In this document: one piece after another, positions 1-9,029 of the stretch
How the letters are laid out: every line of letters starts with the position of its first letter
Position numbering within the stretch: position 1 is the stretch's first letter
Assembly (NCBI GenBank): GCA_001931535.1
Contig: CP016211.1
Location: forward strand, 15,825,501 to 15,889,500
Length of the DNA stretch: 64,000 nt
Source: Minicystis rosea
GTDB lineage: Bacteria > Myxococcota_A > Polyangia > Polyangiales > Polyangiaceae
Reading direction: 5' to 3'
Made by a program: the position numbers and the translations under genes
The notes under the pieces: model-generated
What the model was told of the DNA's origin: nothing
Databases searched by the model: none
The model's input: the letters and a program-made list of their open reading frames with translations, nothing else

Positions 1-26
1 TTCGGCGACCCGCGGGGCGTCGCCCA

Positions 27-467
27 CTACCACTTCTGCACCTCGATGCCCTCGTGGGCGAGCTCGAGCTTCTCGATGGCGACGGCGTCCGAGGACGCGT
101 CGAAGGAGGGGCCGGTCCACTTGGCGGGCCAGCACTCCTTGACGTTCCAGCGAATCTGCTCCTCGCCCTGGGCGTTGCGGAGCACGATGGAGATCGCGTG
201 GCGCGTGATCTTGCCGCTCGCCACCTCCTGTCGCCAATCCCAGAGCGCATGATCGTTGGTGATGCCCCGGCTGAGCGAGATGTTGGTATACGAGACCAGC
301 CCGGGGAGCTGGCGCTGCGCGAGGTTCGCATCGGTGCCTTCCCGATAGGTCGTGGCCGCGCTCGTGCTCTCGAGGCCCGAGCAGTCTTTGAAGCCCATCC
401 GGGTGATGCCGTCGAGCTCCACTGCGAAGTTGTAGCCGAGGAAAGGGTCTTGTCGGTCGATGGCCAT
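27..467 (-). CDS. eCIS inner tube protein (gp19/Afp1-5 family), second locus
   Basis: A 146-residue phage-tail-tube-like protein of the kind that polymerises into the inner tube of contractile injection systems. The N-terminal pattern PFLGYNFAVELDG followed by F.DCSGLEST, and the C-terminal SSDAVAIEKLELAHEGIEV, are typical of this family; the length is normal. The start is an ATG preceded by a GAGGAG ribosome site. It lies 59 bases downstream of a sheath gene, in the usual sheath-then-tube order, and belongs to the second structural set (positions 1-5890). It is clearly diverged from the three tube-like genes at 24908-26389, so it is not a recent duplicate. Family assignment is secure; which particle it builds is inferred from position. 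Confidence 0.9.
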   Translation of the reverse strand: MAIDRQDPFLGYNFAVELDGITRMGFKDCSGLESTSAATTYREGTDANLAQRQLPGLVSYTNISLSRGITNDHALWDWRQEVASGKITRHAISIVLRNAQGEEQIRWNVKECWPAKWTGPSFDASSDAVAIEKLELAHEGIEVQKW

Positions 468-526
468 GTTCTCTGCTCCTCTGGATCAGCGGGCGCTTGG
501 GCCCGACTTCAATCGATGTCCCGCCG

Positions 527-1732
527 CTACGGCGCGGCGGTCGTGATGGTGATGCCGGTGTCGTCGTGCACGAGCTGCACGACGAGGAACTCCTTGGGTG
601 TCGCCGGGGCGATGCCGATCTCGGTGACGAGCTGCCCCATGTCGCGCACCGCGGGAGGGTTCGTGTCCGCGTCGCACTTCACGTAATACGCCTCCTCGGG
701 CGTGCTGCCCTGGAAGGCCCCCTGCTGGTACAGGTCGTCGAGGAACGCGGTCACCTCGCGACTCGTACGGATCCAGAGCCCGGAGTCGTTGGGCTCGAAC
801 ACGAGGCCCGACAGCGTCGCATCGAGCCACCTTCCGATCGTCAGCACGAGGCGGCGCACGCTGACGTGGAGCCACGCCGGATCGTGGCTCAACGTGCGAG
901 CGCCCCAGATCCGGATACCCCGCCCGGTGAAGGCGCGCAGGCAATTCATGCGTGTCACGCCGTCGGGGTTCAACTGCTCTTCGTCTCTTGCGGAGAGGAG
1001 CACTTGGAGATCGAGGGCGCCCTCCAGCGACACGTTGGCAGGTGCCTTGTGGACGCCGACGGTCTCATCCATCTTGGCGTAGACGCCGGCGGCGTGGCCC
1101 GAGGGAGGGATGAGCCCGCTCTCGCCGCCTTTGCCTCCGCCCGAGACCGAGATCCACGGGAAGTAAAGGGCCCCGTTGATCCGCAGCGCCTCGGGCGACA
1201 GACCGCGCGCGGTCGCGGCGTCGTCGATGGCGTCATCGAGCGCCTTCCGGTGCGCGACGGCCCCCGAGAGCACGATACCCGGGTCCGGCGAGGGGGAACG
1301 CGCGGAGTCCAGGATCGCGAAGCAATCGCCTCTGTCCGCGCAGAGCTCCAGAATCCTGGCCTGCGCCGCGACCAGCGTGGCGGTGTCCAGGGCCGCGAGG
1401 TCGGGCGCGCAGACGAGGTCGAAATCGGAGATCTCGGAGAGGGCCGCGAGCGCCGCCTCGAGGCCCGATGGATCCGAGAGAGGGACCACGTAGCAGAAGC
1501 TGCCGCCGTTCTGAAAGAAGCCGCGGACCGCGAGCCCCAGATATCCCGTCGCCCACGCGGCGCCGCTCTTCTGCTCGAGATCGGACCACGACGATGCGTC
1601 CAGTTGGAGGATCCCCGAAGGCGCGGCCACGCTCCCCAGAAACGCCGGTACGGCGGTCTGGAAAGGCGCGGACGGCGCCCGCGGGACATCCTCGAGGTAG
1701 ACCCCCGGGCTCTTCGATGCGTACGTGACCAC
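527..1732 (-). CDS. eCIS contractile tail sheath protein
   Basis: A 401-residue sheath subunit. The N-terminus shows the family signature SPGVYLEDVP..SAPFQTAVPAFLG, and the C-terminus has YYVKCDADTNPPAVRDMGQ followed by TEIGIAPATPKEF, the strand-exchange region seen in Afp2-4-type sheaths. Sheath subunits wrap the inner tube and contract to drive it into the target. The gene follows another sheath gene after 11 bases and precedes a tube gene, so all three are probably co-transcribed. The two sheath proteins here are full-length paralogues with different middle regions, as in Afp, which uses several sheath proteins per particle. Confidence 0.92.
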   Translation of the reverse strand: MVTYASKSPGVYLEDVPRAPSAPFQTAVPAFLGSVAAPSGILQLDASSWSDLEQKSGAAWATGYLGLAVRGFFQNGGSFCYVVPLSDPSGLEAALAALSEISDFDLVCAPDLAALDTATLVAAQARILELCADRGDCFAILDSARSPSPDPGIVLSGAVAHRKALDDAIDDAATARGLSPEALRINGALYFPWISVSGGGKGGESGLIPPSGHAAGVYAKMDETVGVHKAPANVSLEGALDLQVLLSARDEEQLNPDGVTRMNCLRAFTGRGIRIWGARTLSHDPAWLHVSVRRLVLTIGRWLDATLSGLVFEPNDSGLWIRTSREVTAFLDDLYQQGAFQGSTPEEAYYVKCDADTNPPAVRDMGQLVTEIGIAPATPKEFLVVQLVHDDTGITITTAAP

Positions 1733-1743
1733 CGTTCACCCCT

Positions 1744-2946
1744 TCAGGAGCTGATCTTCTGCGCGAGGTGGAAGACGACGAACTCGGCGGGCTTGGTGAG
1801 GGCGACACCGATCTCGGTGACCACCTGGCCCGCGTCACGCACCGCCGGCGGGTTGGTCTCCGCGTCGCACTTCACGTAAAACGCGTCTGCGGCCGTGGCC
1901 CCGAAGAGGGCGCCGGAGCTCCACACCGTCGTGAGGAAGGCGCTCACGTTGCGGATGATTTTCGCCCACAGGTCCGCGTTGTTGGGCTCGAAGACCGCCC
2001 ATTGCAGGCCTTGGTCGATGGACTCGCGGAGGTAAACGATGAGCCTCCGGTTGTTCACGTACTTGAGCCCGCCGTCCGCCTCGTTCTTGTCGCCGCCGAT
2101 GGTGCGGGCGCCCCAAACATTGATGTTCCCGTTGACCTTGCGAATGCAGTCGACGCCCTGCGGATTGAGCCCATCCTGCTGGGAACGGCTGAGCTTGTAG
2201 CGCAGGTCGAGCGCGCCCTGGACGACCTCGTTGGCCGGGGCCTTGTGCACGCCTCTCGTGGTGTCGACACGCGCGTAGATGCCGGCCATGTGCCCGCTCG
2301 GCGGAACGAAGATGTTGCCCTTGGTGGCCGGGTCGTAGACCTGGATCCAAGGGAAGTAGAGCGCGGCGTAATCCGAGAACACGGGCAGGAGGCTCGATTG
2401 GCTGTTGAGCGGAGTCTCGGTGAGGAGCGACAGATCGTCGCCGGGGAGGTCGCGCACGGTGTCGAAGATCGCGACGCGGCTCTGGGTCGCGGTGGCGCAA
2501 TGCGCGGTGATCGCCGCGTAGTATGCCTTGTCCGTGAGGCCGGGTGCGGCAACGATGGCGATGTCGTCGATGGGCTCGAGCGCCGCGAGAGCGGGGGTGA
2601 GATCGGCGAGCTGCCCCGCCGCCGCGGGCGGCGCGACCCGGGTCACGTAGCAGCGCGTGCCACCGTTGAGGAAGAACCCATAGACCGCGTGAGCCAGGGT
2701 GCTTTGCCCGGCGTTCTCCGTGGGCTTCGCGAAGTCGCCGAAGGCGTTCTTGAAGTCGGTGAAATTGGTGCAGAGCACCACCTTGGCGGGGGCGGGGAGG
2801 GAACGGGCCGCGGAACCGTCGGTGGGCGGAGAGGGATCCGCGATGATTCCGAGGAACGCCGCCGTGCTGGTGCCGACGCCCGTGATCGGCGCGTTGCCCG
2901 AGGGGACCTCTTTGACGTAGACCCCCGGTGAAAAGGTGACATCCAT
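1744..2946 (-). CDS. eCIS contractile tail sheath protein (paralogue)
   Basis: A 400-residue sheath subunit opening with FSPGVYVKEVPSG and GTSTAAFLGI, and closing with AFYVKCDAETNPPAVRDAGQ and TEIGVALTKPAEF. These are the conserved ends of eCIS sheath proteins. It also carries the VHKAPANE motif and the NVWGARTIGG motif found in the central domain of such sheaths. It sits between a beta-sandwich protein gene (3001-3645) and a second sheath (527-1732), in an evident operon with short gaps. In Afp the three sheath proteins are not interchangeable, so this one and its neighbour may occupy different parts of the same sheath. That division of labour is inference. Confidence 0.92.
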   Translation of the reverse strand: MDVTFSPGVYVKEVPSGNAPITGVGTSTAAFLGIIADPSPPTDGSAARSLPAPAKVVLCTNFTDFKNAFGDFAKPTENAGQSTLAHAVYGFFLNGGTRCYVTRVAPPAAAGQLADLTPALAALEPIDDIAIVAAPGLTDKAYYAAITAHCATATQSRVAIFDTVRDLPGDDLSLLTETPLNSQSSLLPVFSDYAALYFPWIQVYDPATKGNIFVPPSGHMAGIYARVDTTRGVHKAPANEVVQGALDLRYKLSRSQQDGLNPQGVDCIRKVNGNINVWGARTIGGDKNEADGGLKYVNNRRLIVYLRESIDQGLQWAVFEPNNADLWAKIIRNVSAFLTTVWSSGALFGATAADAFYVKCDAETNPPAVRDAGQVVTEIGVALTKPAEFVVFHLAQKISS

Positions 2947-3000
2947 GTCGCTTGCTCCTGTCGATACGATGGGTGAATGGATTCGCCGCAGCAGCGCGGC

Positions 3001-3645
3001 TCAAGGGCTCGGGATCAACGTGACGGTCGGGGCGCTCGTCACCACGCCTGTCTCAATCGTCACAGTCGTGCTCGCAGACGCGTACCCCGGAGCGCTGACC
3101 ATGAGCACCTGCGGCCCGGGGTCGGCGCCCGTCACATAGAATTTCCCTCCGGCGTTGCTATAGGCACTCTGGCCGCTGCCGCGCACGTACACACGCGCCA
3201 TGGCGAGAGGGGTCGTGGACGAGCCCGACGCCGTCGCATCGAGCAGGATCTGCCCCTCCACGCCGGTCGGAGGCAGGTTGACCGTGATGAGGCCGGTGGT
3301 GACGGTTCCCTCCGCGTCATGGCTCACGGTCACCGCCGTCGTGGTGGTGCCATAGCGTGCGTCGCCGTGTGGGATCGAGAACGAGAGCGTGTATTGTCCA
3401 TCGGGCAGATCGCCGAAGTGGAAGACGCCATCCGACGCGCTCGTCGTCCGATCGGCGCGCTCCGTCATGCTCGCCCACGCGGCGCCGTAGCGTGCCACGA
3501 CGTTTTCGAGCTGCGATTGGAACGCGGCCGGCATCGCGGTGATCGAGATCGTCACGCCGGGGACCACGGCTTGCGAGCGTGCGTCGAGCACCCGCCCGGC
3601 AATCGCCGCCTGATAACGCCTCTTCGGTAGAGTCGAGTACGCCAT
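3001..3645 (-). CDS. Carboxypeptidase-regulatory-like beta-sandwich protein in eCIS locus
   Basis: A 214-residue protein with two repeats of the carboxypeptidase regulatory-like fold (IAGRVLDARSQAVVPGVTISI near the start, then VEGQILLDATAS... with ARVYVRGSGQSAYSNAGGKFYV). These small Ig-like domains usually serve as structural or binding modules. I chose the ATG at 3645 because a GGAGG lies seven bases upstream; a TTG eight codons earlier would overlap the preceding gene. It lies between a DUF4255 gene and the sheath genes, which suggests a structural or decorating role in the second particle. No signal peptide is visible. The specific function is unknown. Confidence 0.7.
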   Translation of the reverse strand: MAYSTLPKRRYQAAIAGRVLDARSQAVVPGVTISITAMPAAFQSQLENVVARYGAAWASMTERADRTTSASDGVFHFGDLPDGQYTLSFSIPHGDARYGTTTTAVTVSHDAEGTVTTGLITVNLPPTGVEGQILLDATASGSSTTPLAMARVYVRGSGQSAYSNAGGKFYVTGADPGPQVLMVSAPGYASASTTVTIETGVVTSAPTVTLIPSP

Positions 3646-3665
3646 GGTCGCCTCCGCGTGCGGGA

Positions 3666-4238
3666 TCAAATCCTCACGTCCTTGGCCACGGCGCCGACGT
3701 CGACGAGGCCTTGGACATCCACGCTGAGGGTCAGCGTGTATTTGAGCGAGGCCCTCGGCCGGTCACCGAGCGCCTGCCAGAGCTCGCCGCGCGTCTGCGC
3801 GTCTCCCATCGCTCCGATCACCCCGCGGATGGGCACGGCCTGGCTCTTCATCGTCCCTTGAAGCACCTCGGCCGGCAGCTCACGGTGGAGAAGCAACACC
3901 TTCGTCACCTCTCCGAGCATGCTGTGCTCGTCTTCCGCCGGCGTGGGGGATCCCGCGTTGGCCCAAGCGGTGATGAGATAACTCACGTCCACGCGCAGGA
4001 GGCTCCGAGAGCTGAGCACCCGACCATCGGATTGACGCGCGAACGTGGGGCTCGGGTCGCGCAGCTCGCGGTTCTCGTTGATGTCGTAGAGAAAGAGATC
4101 GAGCGCCGGGAGGGTGACGGAGGCGGGCGGAAACTCGTGGCCAGGCGTGAGAAAGCTGATGCTGATCTGCTTGACCAGGGTCGGCGGGAGCTGCTGTGTG
4201 AGCAGCGCCGCGAGCGTGGCGTCCAGGTCCTGAAACAT
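3666..4238 (-). CDS. DUF4255 (Pvc16/Afp16-like) eCIS protein, second locus
   Basis: A 190-residue DUF4255/Pvc16 N-terminal family protein. The pattern FQDLDATLAALLTQQLP, then LPALDLFLYDINENRELR, LLRVDVSYLITAW and DEHSMLGEVTKVLLLH is the family hallmark. Afp16-type proteins cap the tube and sheath and terminate the particle. This is one of two DUF4255 genes in the window (the other is 28537-29115); since one is normally needed per particle, it supports two assembly units side by side. The start chosen is the second ATG (4238), with GGAG nine bases upstream; a first ATG six codons earlier is possible. Confidence 0.85.
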   Translation of the reverse strand: MFQDLDATLAALLTQQLPPTLVKQISISFLTPGHEFPPASVTLPALDLFLYDINENRELRDPSPTFARQSDGRVLSSRSLLRVDVSYLITAWANAGSPTPAEDEHSMLGEVTKVLLLHRELPAEVLQGTMKSQAVPIRGVIGAMGDAQTRGELWQALGDRPRASLKYTLTLSVDVQGLVDVGAVAKDVRI

Positions 4239-4418
4239 GAGGTCGACTCCGTGCATCCGCGGGCAGAGGCCCGACGCGAGGTGCGCTCACCGGCCGGCGG
4301 GCGCCGTCTCGCGAAGTTGTGGGGAAGACGAACTCGTCCCCTTCGGCGTGAGATCTTTTTTCGTCGATCCTCGATTCAGCTCCGGAGTGGCGTGCCCGAG
4401 GTGGCAGACCACACCCCA

Positions 4419-5402
4419 TCAACCCGGATGAGGCACGCTCCGCTCCAAACACTTGTCGGGTGACTCGGAGCGCGTGACCCAGCGCCGGAGATCGATGCTC
4501 ACCGTCCCCAGGGCAGCACCTTTGAGCACTCGAACGTTGTAGGTCACGCCGGGCGCGGTCTTCTGCGCCTTTCCCCACTCTCCGAGCGTGCCCTCGAGAT
4601 CGATGGCGGCGCCGCCCTCGCACGAGAGCTTCCCCTTCCAAGCGGCGCGGACGGTGTCGAGCGCCGCGATGTTGAACGAGCACGCCTCGAGATCACAGAC
4701 GTTGCCCGGACCGACGGGCGAATTGGCGCACTCCTTCTTCTGGTAGAAGACGCTGAAGCACTCGGGGAAGTCCGCGAAGAAGAGCGATGTCCCCTGGAGC
4801 TTTCGGCCCGACGTCCTCGCGGCCTCGACAGAGGCGCCGCCGATCGAGCCAGCGTCGATCTGCAGGCCGGCCGTGGTCGCCTGATCGGCTGCCACCTCGA
4901 TCGTTCCCGCCTTGATCGCGCGCGTCAGCACCCTCGCGTAGCTCGTGCCGGGCTCGGCGAACAGGCTCGTGCACGCGCCGCTCGCGTTCAAATAGATGGC
5001 TGAGAGCTTGTCCTCCACGAGGTCCGTCAGCGTGATGGTCGCGCTCCGCTTCGAGCTCACGCCGAGCGAGGGAGCGACCTTGATGGCCGCGCCGAAGTCG
5101 GCGTGCAGCTTCCCGTCGAGCACGTCACCGTAGCTCAGCGCCACCTTCGACCAGCTCGGCGCCGCGCTGCCAGCGTCGCCGTCGAAACAGGCATTGGTCT
5201 CGGGCTGGCCTCCGAGCAGCCGGCGCCCGAGGCTCGCGACGCCGCTCGCCGGAGCCCGCGCACGGTAGTCCGGCGCGACCTCCTTGATCGCCTTGTCGAG
5301 CGTGACCGTCGCGCTGCTCGCGCACCCGGTCAACGACAGCGCCGCCAGCGGCGCGAGCGCGCGGCGGCTCCAGCAGAGCGTCTTGTCTGCATCGATGTTC
5401 AC
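4419..5402 (-). CDS. Lipoprotein of unknown function in eCIS locus
   Basis: A 327-residue exported lipoprotein starting at a GTG. The N-terminus has basic residues, a short hydrophobic stretch (LAPLAALSLTGCASS) and a canonical lipobox LTGC near residue 27. The mature part has several cysteines, including ECFSVFYQKKECANS and GNVCDLEACSFN, consistent with a disulphide-bonded outer-membrane or periplasmic protein. I do not recognise a family. It lies between an unknown gene (5438-5890) and the second DUF4255 gene on the same strand, with a 180-base gap before DUF4255, so membership of the eCIS operon is uncertain. A surface or release role is only a guess. Confidence 0.7.
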   Translation of the reverse strand: MNIDADKTLCWSRRALAPLAALSLTGCASSATVTLDKAIKEVAPDYRARAPASGVASLGRRLLGGQPETNACFDGDAGSAAPSWSKVALSYGDVLDGKLHADFGAAIKVAPSLGVSSKRSATITLTDLVEDKLSAIYLNASGACTSLFAEPGTSYARVLTRAIKAGTIEVAADQATTAGLQIDAGSIGGASVEAARTSGRKLQGTSLFFADFPECFSVFYQKKECANSPVGPGNVCDLEACSFNIAALDTVRAAWKGKLSCEGGAAIDLEGTLGEWGKAQKTAPGVTYNVRVLKGAALGTVSIDLRRWVTRSESPDKCLERSVPHPG

Positions 5403-5437
5403 AATGGATCTCCTACGAGCAAGAGCGCGTGTGGCAG

Positions 5438-5890
5438 CTATGGAGAGATGGTTGAAAGGACATCCTCGATCTCGCCGGCGAGCCGGTCGACGTCCGCCGA
5501 CGCATCGCGGACGAGCCAGTCGACATCGTCCTTGCGGCGGTAAATCTCGGCGCGGATCCTCGGGACGATCACGATCTCCTCCGCCTGGATGAGCTCGTCG
5601 ACGAGGAGCGTCACCGAGACGTCGCACACCTTGGTGCTGCCCTCCGGCTCCGGGATTCGCAGGGTCACCATGGCGGTGGCGCTCTCCCCGTCGAGACGTG
5701 CTCTCGCGCGGCCCTCGAAATGGGCCGTCAACGCCTTGCCCACGGACCGCAACAAGGTCTGGATCACGCGTCTCGGTGTGTCGTCGCCGGCCAGGCTCGC
5801 GCGCCAGGAGACGCCCACCGTCATCGACGCTGATCCGCCGAACACGAGGGGCTCGTTCTGGTCCGCGCGTTCCTTCATGATTGGGGCCAT
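5438..5890 (-). CDS. Unknown protein upstream of second eCIS set
   Basis: A 150-residue protein I do not recognise. It has no signal peptide or membrane segment. The C-terminal third (DDVDWLVRDASADVDRLAGEIEDVL) looks like an amphipathic helix. The middle has beta-strand-like alternation (ARARLDGESATAMVTLRIPEP). The start is placed at the ATG at 5890; an upstream ATG at 5944 is possible but reads into low-complexity Arg/Ser sequence. It is the first gene of the second eCIS-like set and is divergent from the membrane protein gene at 6094. The coding call rests on codon usage and position. Confidence 0.55.
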   Translation of the reverse strand: MAPIMKERADQNEPLVFGGSASMTVGVSWRASLAGDDTPRRVIQTLLRSVGKALTAHFEGRARARLDGESATAMVTLRIPEPEGSTKVCDVSVTLLVDELIQAEEIVIVPRIRAEIYRRKDDVDWLVRDASADVDRLAGEIEDVLSTISP

Positions 5891-6093
5891 GACGGTCTTG
5901 GCGCGATCCCCTCTCTCGCATGGAGACGAGCAGAGCGGTGCCACCGACCGGAGAGGCCTTCATCAAACACGATGAGATCGCGCGCTGTCATCTTAACAGG
6001 AAATAAGGTGTCGGCGCAGGTGCGTCGGGCGTATCCCCTCGGACGCCCGATCTCGTGCCCAAGAGCACTTGTTTTCTTCATTGTGTGGTGAAG

Positions 6094-6936
6094 ATGGCCC
6101 GGTCCGCAAACCACCCATCGTCCGAGCCCGGCGGCGCACGGCGCATCGAGCTCCCGCATCTTCTTCGCGAGGGAGACGGCTACATCGTTGGCCTCAACCC
6201 GGAGGGCGAGGTCGATTGGCAGGTGACGGACGAGCTCGGCATCGAGCTCGAGAAACAGTCACTCGAATGGGCCCGGGTACGTCACCGGGTCTCGCAATTC
6301 GGCCACGCCGAGGTCGAGCACCTGTCCGAACGCCAAATGGCGCAGCTCCGAAGAAAGATCGGCGCCGCTCTCGTGCTGGCGTTCGAGCTTCAGCTCTCCA
6401 CCGCGCACGCCGCGCTCGACGACGCGGCCCGGTGGCTCGACGAGAAACGACGCGACAAGGCACGCATCTGGTACCTCACCGGCGCTTCGTCGACGCTGGC
6501 CGTGGTCGGATTCGCGGCCTTGGCCGCATGGTCTTTTCGCGACGTCGTTTCGATGCGTCTCGGACCTTCCGTTCCAGAGACGTGCGTGGTTTGCGGGGCT
6601 GGTGCCCTGGGCGCCGTGGCTTCCATCTTCACGAGGGCTGGCACGATGACCGTCGTGAACCCTTCTGCCGGGCGCGCTCTGCACCATTGGGAGAGCGCCG
6701 GGCGCGTCGTGGTGGGCTCGGTGGCCGCCTTCTTGGCGAGTTGGCTTTATCAGCTCGAGTTGCTGCTGCCACCGCAAAGCCTGCACATCTCGAGCGTGCT
6801 CACCGCCCAGTGCGCCCTCGGGATCTTGGCGGGGTTCAGCGAGCGATGGATGCCCAGCATCGTCAAGAGATTCGAGGACGAGACCTCTCCTGGCAACACG
6901 CCTGCTCCTGACGTTCCGTCGATGAACGGGCGATGA
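6094..6936 (+). CDS. Four-helix integral membrane protein of unknown function
   Basis: About 280 residues. A soluble N-terminal half of around 120 residues is rich in charged helices and likely coiled coil (LEKQSLEWARVRHRVSQFGH; LSERQMAQLRRKIGAAL). It is followed by four hydrophobic segments at roughly residues 125-147, 165-185, 205-226 and 236-252. The architecture resembles sensor-like or scaffold membrane proteins, but I recognise no family. It is the only plus-strand gene between the two eCIS sets and converges on the DUF4157 gene, ending 29 bases from it. A role as immunity protein for the neighbouring nuclease-like effector is unlikely, because nuclease immunity proteins are normally cytosolic. 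The start is uncertain; a GTG at 6055 would add 13 residues. Confidence 0.65.
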   Translation: MARSANHPSSEPGGARRIELPHLLREGDGYIVGLNPEGEVDWQVTDELGIELEKQSLEWARVRHRVSQFGHAEVEHLSERQMAQLRRKIGAALVLAFELQLSTAHAALDDAARWLDEKRRDKARIWYLTGASSTLAVVGFAALAAWSFRDVVSMRLGPSVPETCVVCGAGALGAVASIFTRAGTMTVVNPSAGRALHHWESAGRVVVGSVAAFLASWLYQLELLLPPQSLHISSVLTAQCALGILAGFSERWMPSIVKRFEDETSPGNTPAPDVPSMNGR

Positions 6937-6965
6937 TGACGAGCGCCGTACAGGGGACGGTGTCG

Positions 6966-8951
6966 TCACAGCTTGAGGTTCGGGTCGTGGACGATCGGAT
7001 GGAGCCTGCTGCGCGTCGCCGCCGGGAAGCTGGACTTGTCGATGATGCTCGTCACGTTCGCATAGGTGAGGTGCGTCGTGGGATCGAAGGCTTTGAAGAC
7101 CCTGATGAAGCTCGCGCGCTGCTCCGTGTTGCTCGCCACGCCGGCAGTGCCCAGCTCGGCCTTGAATTTCTTGTATTCGGGGGAGGCTTTCGAGGCCTCT
7201 GATTCGATGGTGTTATCTGCCTTCCGCTTGCCCTTCGACAAGAGCGCGACGCCACTGAGCTCTTGCTGCATTTGGTAAAAGTCGACCGGGTTGCTCAGGA
7301 TCTTCGCGGTGATGTTCGGGGCAGCGGTGTTGGTCGGTACGACGACGGGCGCTCCCACGGCGGCCCCAGGGAGGGGCCCTGTGGGCTGATCCCTGATGTC
7401 CTGCGGCTCGGGTTGGTACATTTCGACACCGAGGGTCTGGTTTCCGCCGACCATCACGCGCTGGGGACTGAAGACGGCACCATCGATCGCGCCTGCCAAA
7501 AAGCCCGAGTTCTGGCGATGGAGCGGTGCGACGGCGGGGGTGGCGGAGGGCGTGGCCGTGTGCATCGTGAGGGTGCTCGTGTCCACGACGATGCCGTGAG
7601 CCATTTGAGCGGTAGGCTGCAGGTTGGCGAGATTCGCGCCATTGGGCAGGCCTCTCAAGGCGATCGTCTTTCCCGTGCCCACATCGATCTTTCCTGTCCA
7701 CTGGTAAGGCACCCAGCGTTCGAACGTCACCGATTCCTTCTCGAGGGCGTCTTGGGAGTTGGCCCCTCGAGGGGGCAGCCCCTGGAAGAAGAGCTGAGGA
7801 ATGACGCCGGCGTCCACGATTTGCTTGCCGGTGCGTTCGTAGGTGTCGTTCGAGTATTCGACCTTCATCGTATAGGTGAAGGTCTGCTTGTCTCGCGTCA
7901 TCACGTCTTCCGGGGTCTTCTCCCAACCACGCATGAGCCCCTGGTTGAAGTGCTTGTTCTCCTGCGGGGCGATGTTCCCGTGCACGTCCGCGTCCACGCC
8001 CTCCATGAGGGTGTGCTCGACGAGGTGCCCGCCATCATAGGTGTTTCCCAGGTCTCGCCGGCCGAAGAGGGCACGCTCCATCACACCGAAGTGCCCGTAC
8101 GGCAAGATGACGCTGTTGTCGCGCAGCTTCGAATTGGCCTTGGAGGAGGAGAGGGGGTCGATCTCGGCGACGACCTCACCCGCCTTGTCGTAGGTGGAGC
8201 CGCCTCGAGCGTCGGTCGTCGCTACATAGGTGCTGCTCTGCACGTTCCGCAGCGAATGGAAGTCGAACACCGGGGCCTTCGCCTGGCTCTGGTAATACTT
8301 GCCAAAGACCTTGTGCAGGGTCTCGATCGGCGTCTCCGCCGACGCTTTCTTGGGCGTCACCGTCTTCAGCATCGATTTCAACTGTGCCGGCGCGCTGGGA
8401 CCGACATGGGCAACGCTGCTGGAGACCGCTTGTGAACGTGTCGCCGAAAGCCCCTGCGCCGCGCGTGCGCCCAGCGCGTCCGCCTCGGCCTCCAAACCCG
8501 CCTCGTCGTTGAGCGCGACGTCCTTGTACTGCGCCGTCGCCTGCACGCGCCCCTCACGCTGCTGGATCACGTGTGCGAGCTCGTGCCCGAGGAGCTCCTG
8601 TCCCTGCCTCGTCTCCGGCGCCCATTGCCCGGGCGCCACGTGGATCTCGTTCCCTTGTGTGTACGCGAGCGCTCCCAGCGCCGTTGCGTGCGTCGAGCTC
8701 GAGTGCACGCGCACGCCGGAGAAATCGGCCCCGAACGCCGCCTCCATCTTGGCCCTCACCGGCGCCGGGATCCCCGAGGCCGTGACTGCCAACACCCCAG
8801 CCCCAGGCGTCGCGCGCGCCGGCTCGGCCGGCGGTCGTGCCGGCTGCGTCATGCTCCGGTGCACGCGCGCCGGCGCCGGAGCGCGCTGCGCCGGCGTGCG
8901 GCTGACGCTCCTCGAGGTCTTCGGGCTGGACCGTGCGTTTGCGATTTGCAT
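6966..8951 (-). CDS. Candidate eCIS effector: DUF4157 domain plus His-Me-finger-like nuclease region
   Basis: A 661-residue protein. Residues 1-50 are a Pro/Ala/Arg-rich linker. Residues 58-131 are a DUF4157 domain (IPAPVRAKMEAAFGADFSGV, then VHSSSTHATALGALAYTQGN, and the metal-binding-like motif HELAH at 123-127). DUF4157 is widely fused to eCIS cargo. The central region has DGGHLVEH (306-313) followed by HGNIAPQENKHFNQ (324-337), which resembles the DRGH...N..PQ active-site layout of DNA/RNA non-specific (His-Me finger) endonucleases. The C-terminal 300 residues are unassigned. It follows the tape-measure gene at the end of the eCIS operon, the usual cargo position. The nuclease call is a motif-level inference: the DRGH Arg is Gly here. 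Confidence 0.75.
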   Translation of the reverse strand: MQIANARSSPKTSRSVSRTPAQRAPAPARVHRSMTQPARPPAEPARATPGAGVLAVTASGIPAPVRAKMEAAFGADFSGVRVHSSSTHATALGALAYTQGNEIHVAPGQWAPETRQGQELLGHELAHVIQQREGRVQATAQYKDVALNDEAGLEAEADALGARAAQGLSATRSQAVSSSVAHVGPSAPAQLKSMLKTVTPKKASAETPIETLHKVFGKYYQSQAKAPVFDFHSLRNVQSSTYVATTDARGGSTYDKAGEVVAEIDPLSSSKANSKLRDNSVILPYGHFGVMERALFGRRDLGNTYDGGHLVEHTLMEGVDADVHGNIAPQENKHFNQGLMRGWEKTPEDVMTRDKQTFTYTMKVEYSNDTYERTGKQIVDAGVIPQLFFQGLPPRGANSQDALEKESVTFERWVPYQWTGKIDVGTGKTIALRGLPNGANLANLQPTAQMAHGIVVDTSTLTMHTATPSATPAVAPLHRQNSGFLAGAIDGAVFSPQRVMVGGNQTLGVEMYQPEPQDIRDQPTGPLPGAAVGAPVVVPTNTAAPNITAKILSNPVDFYQMQQELSGVALLSKGKRKADNTIESEASKASPEYKKFKAELGTAGVASNTEQRASFIRVFKAFDPTTHLTYANVTSIIDKSSFPAATRSRLHPIVHDPNLKL

Positions 8952-9029
8952 GAGACTCTCCTCGGCGCGGGCTGAGAGACGAAGCGGTCCCGCGCATCGC
9001 CGCCGCTCCCGTGATCGACGAAACCGTGG

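Noticed and set aside
6094..6936. Immunity protein for the DUF4157 nuclease candidate.
   Set aside because: It is an integral membrane protein on the opposite strand. Nuclease immunity proteins are usually small, cytosolic and co-transcribed with the toxin.
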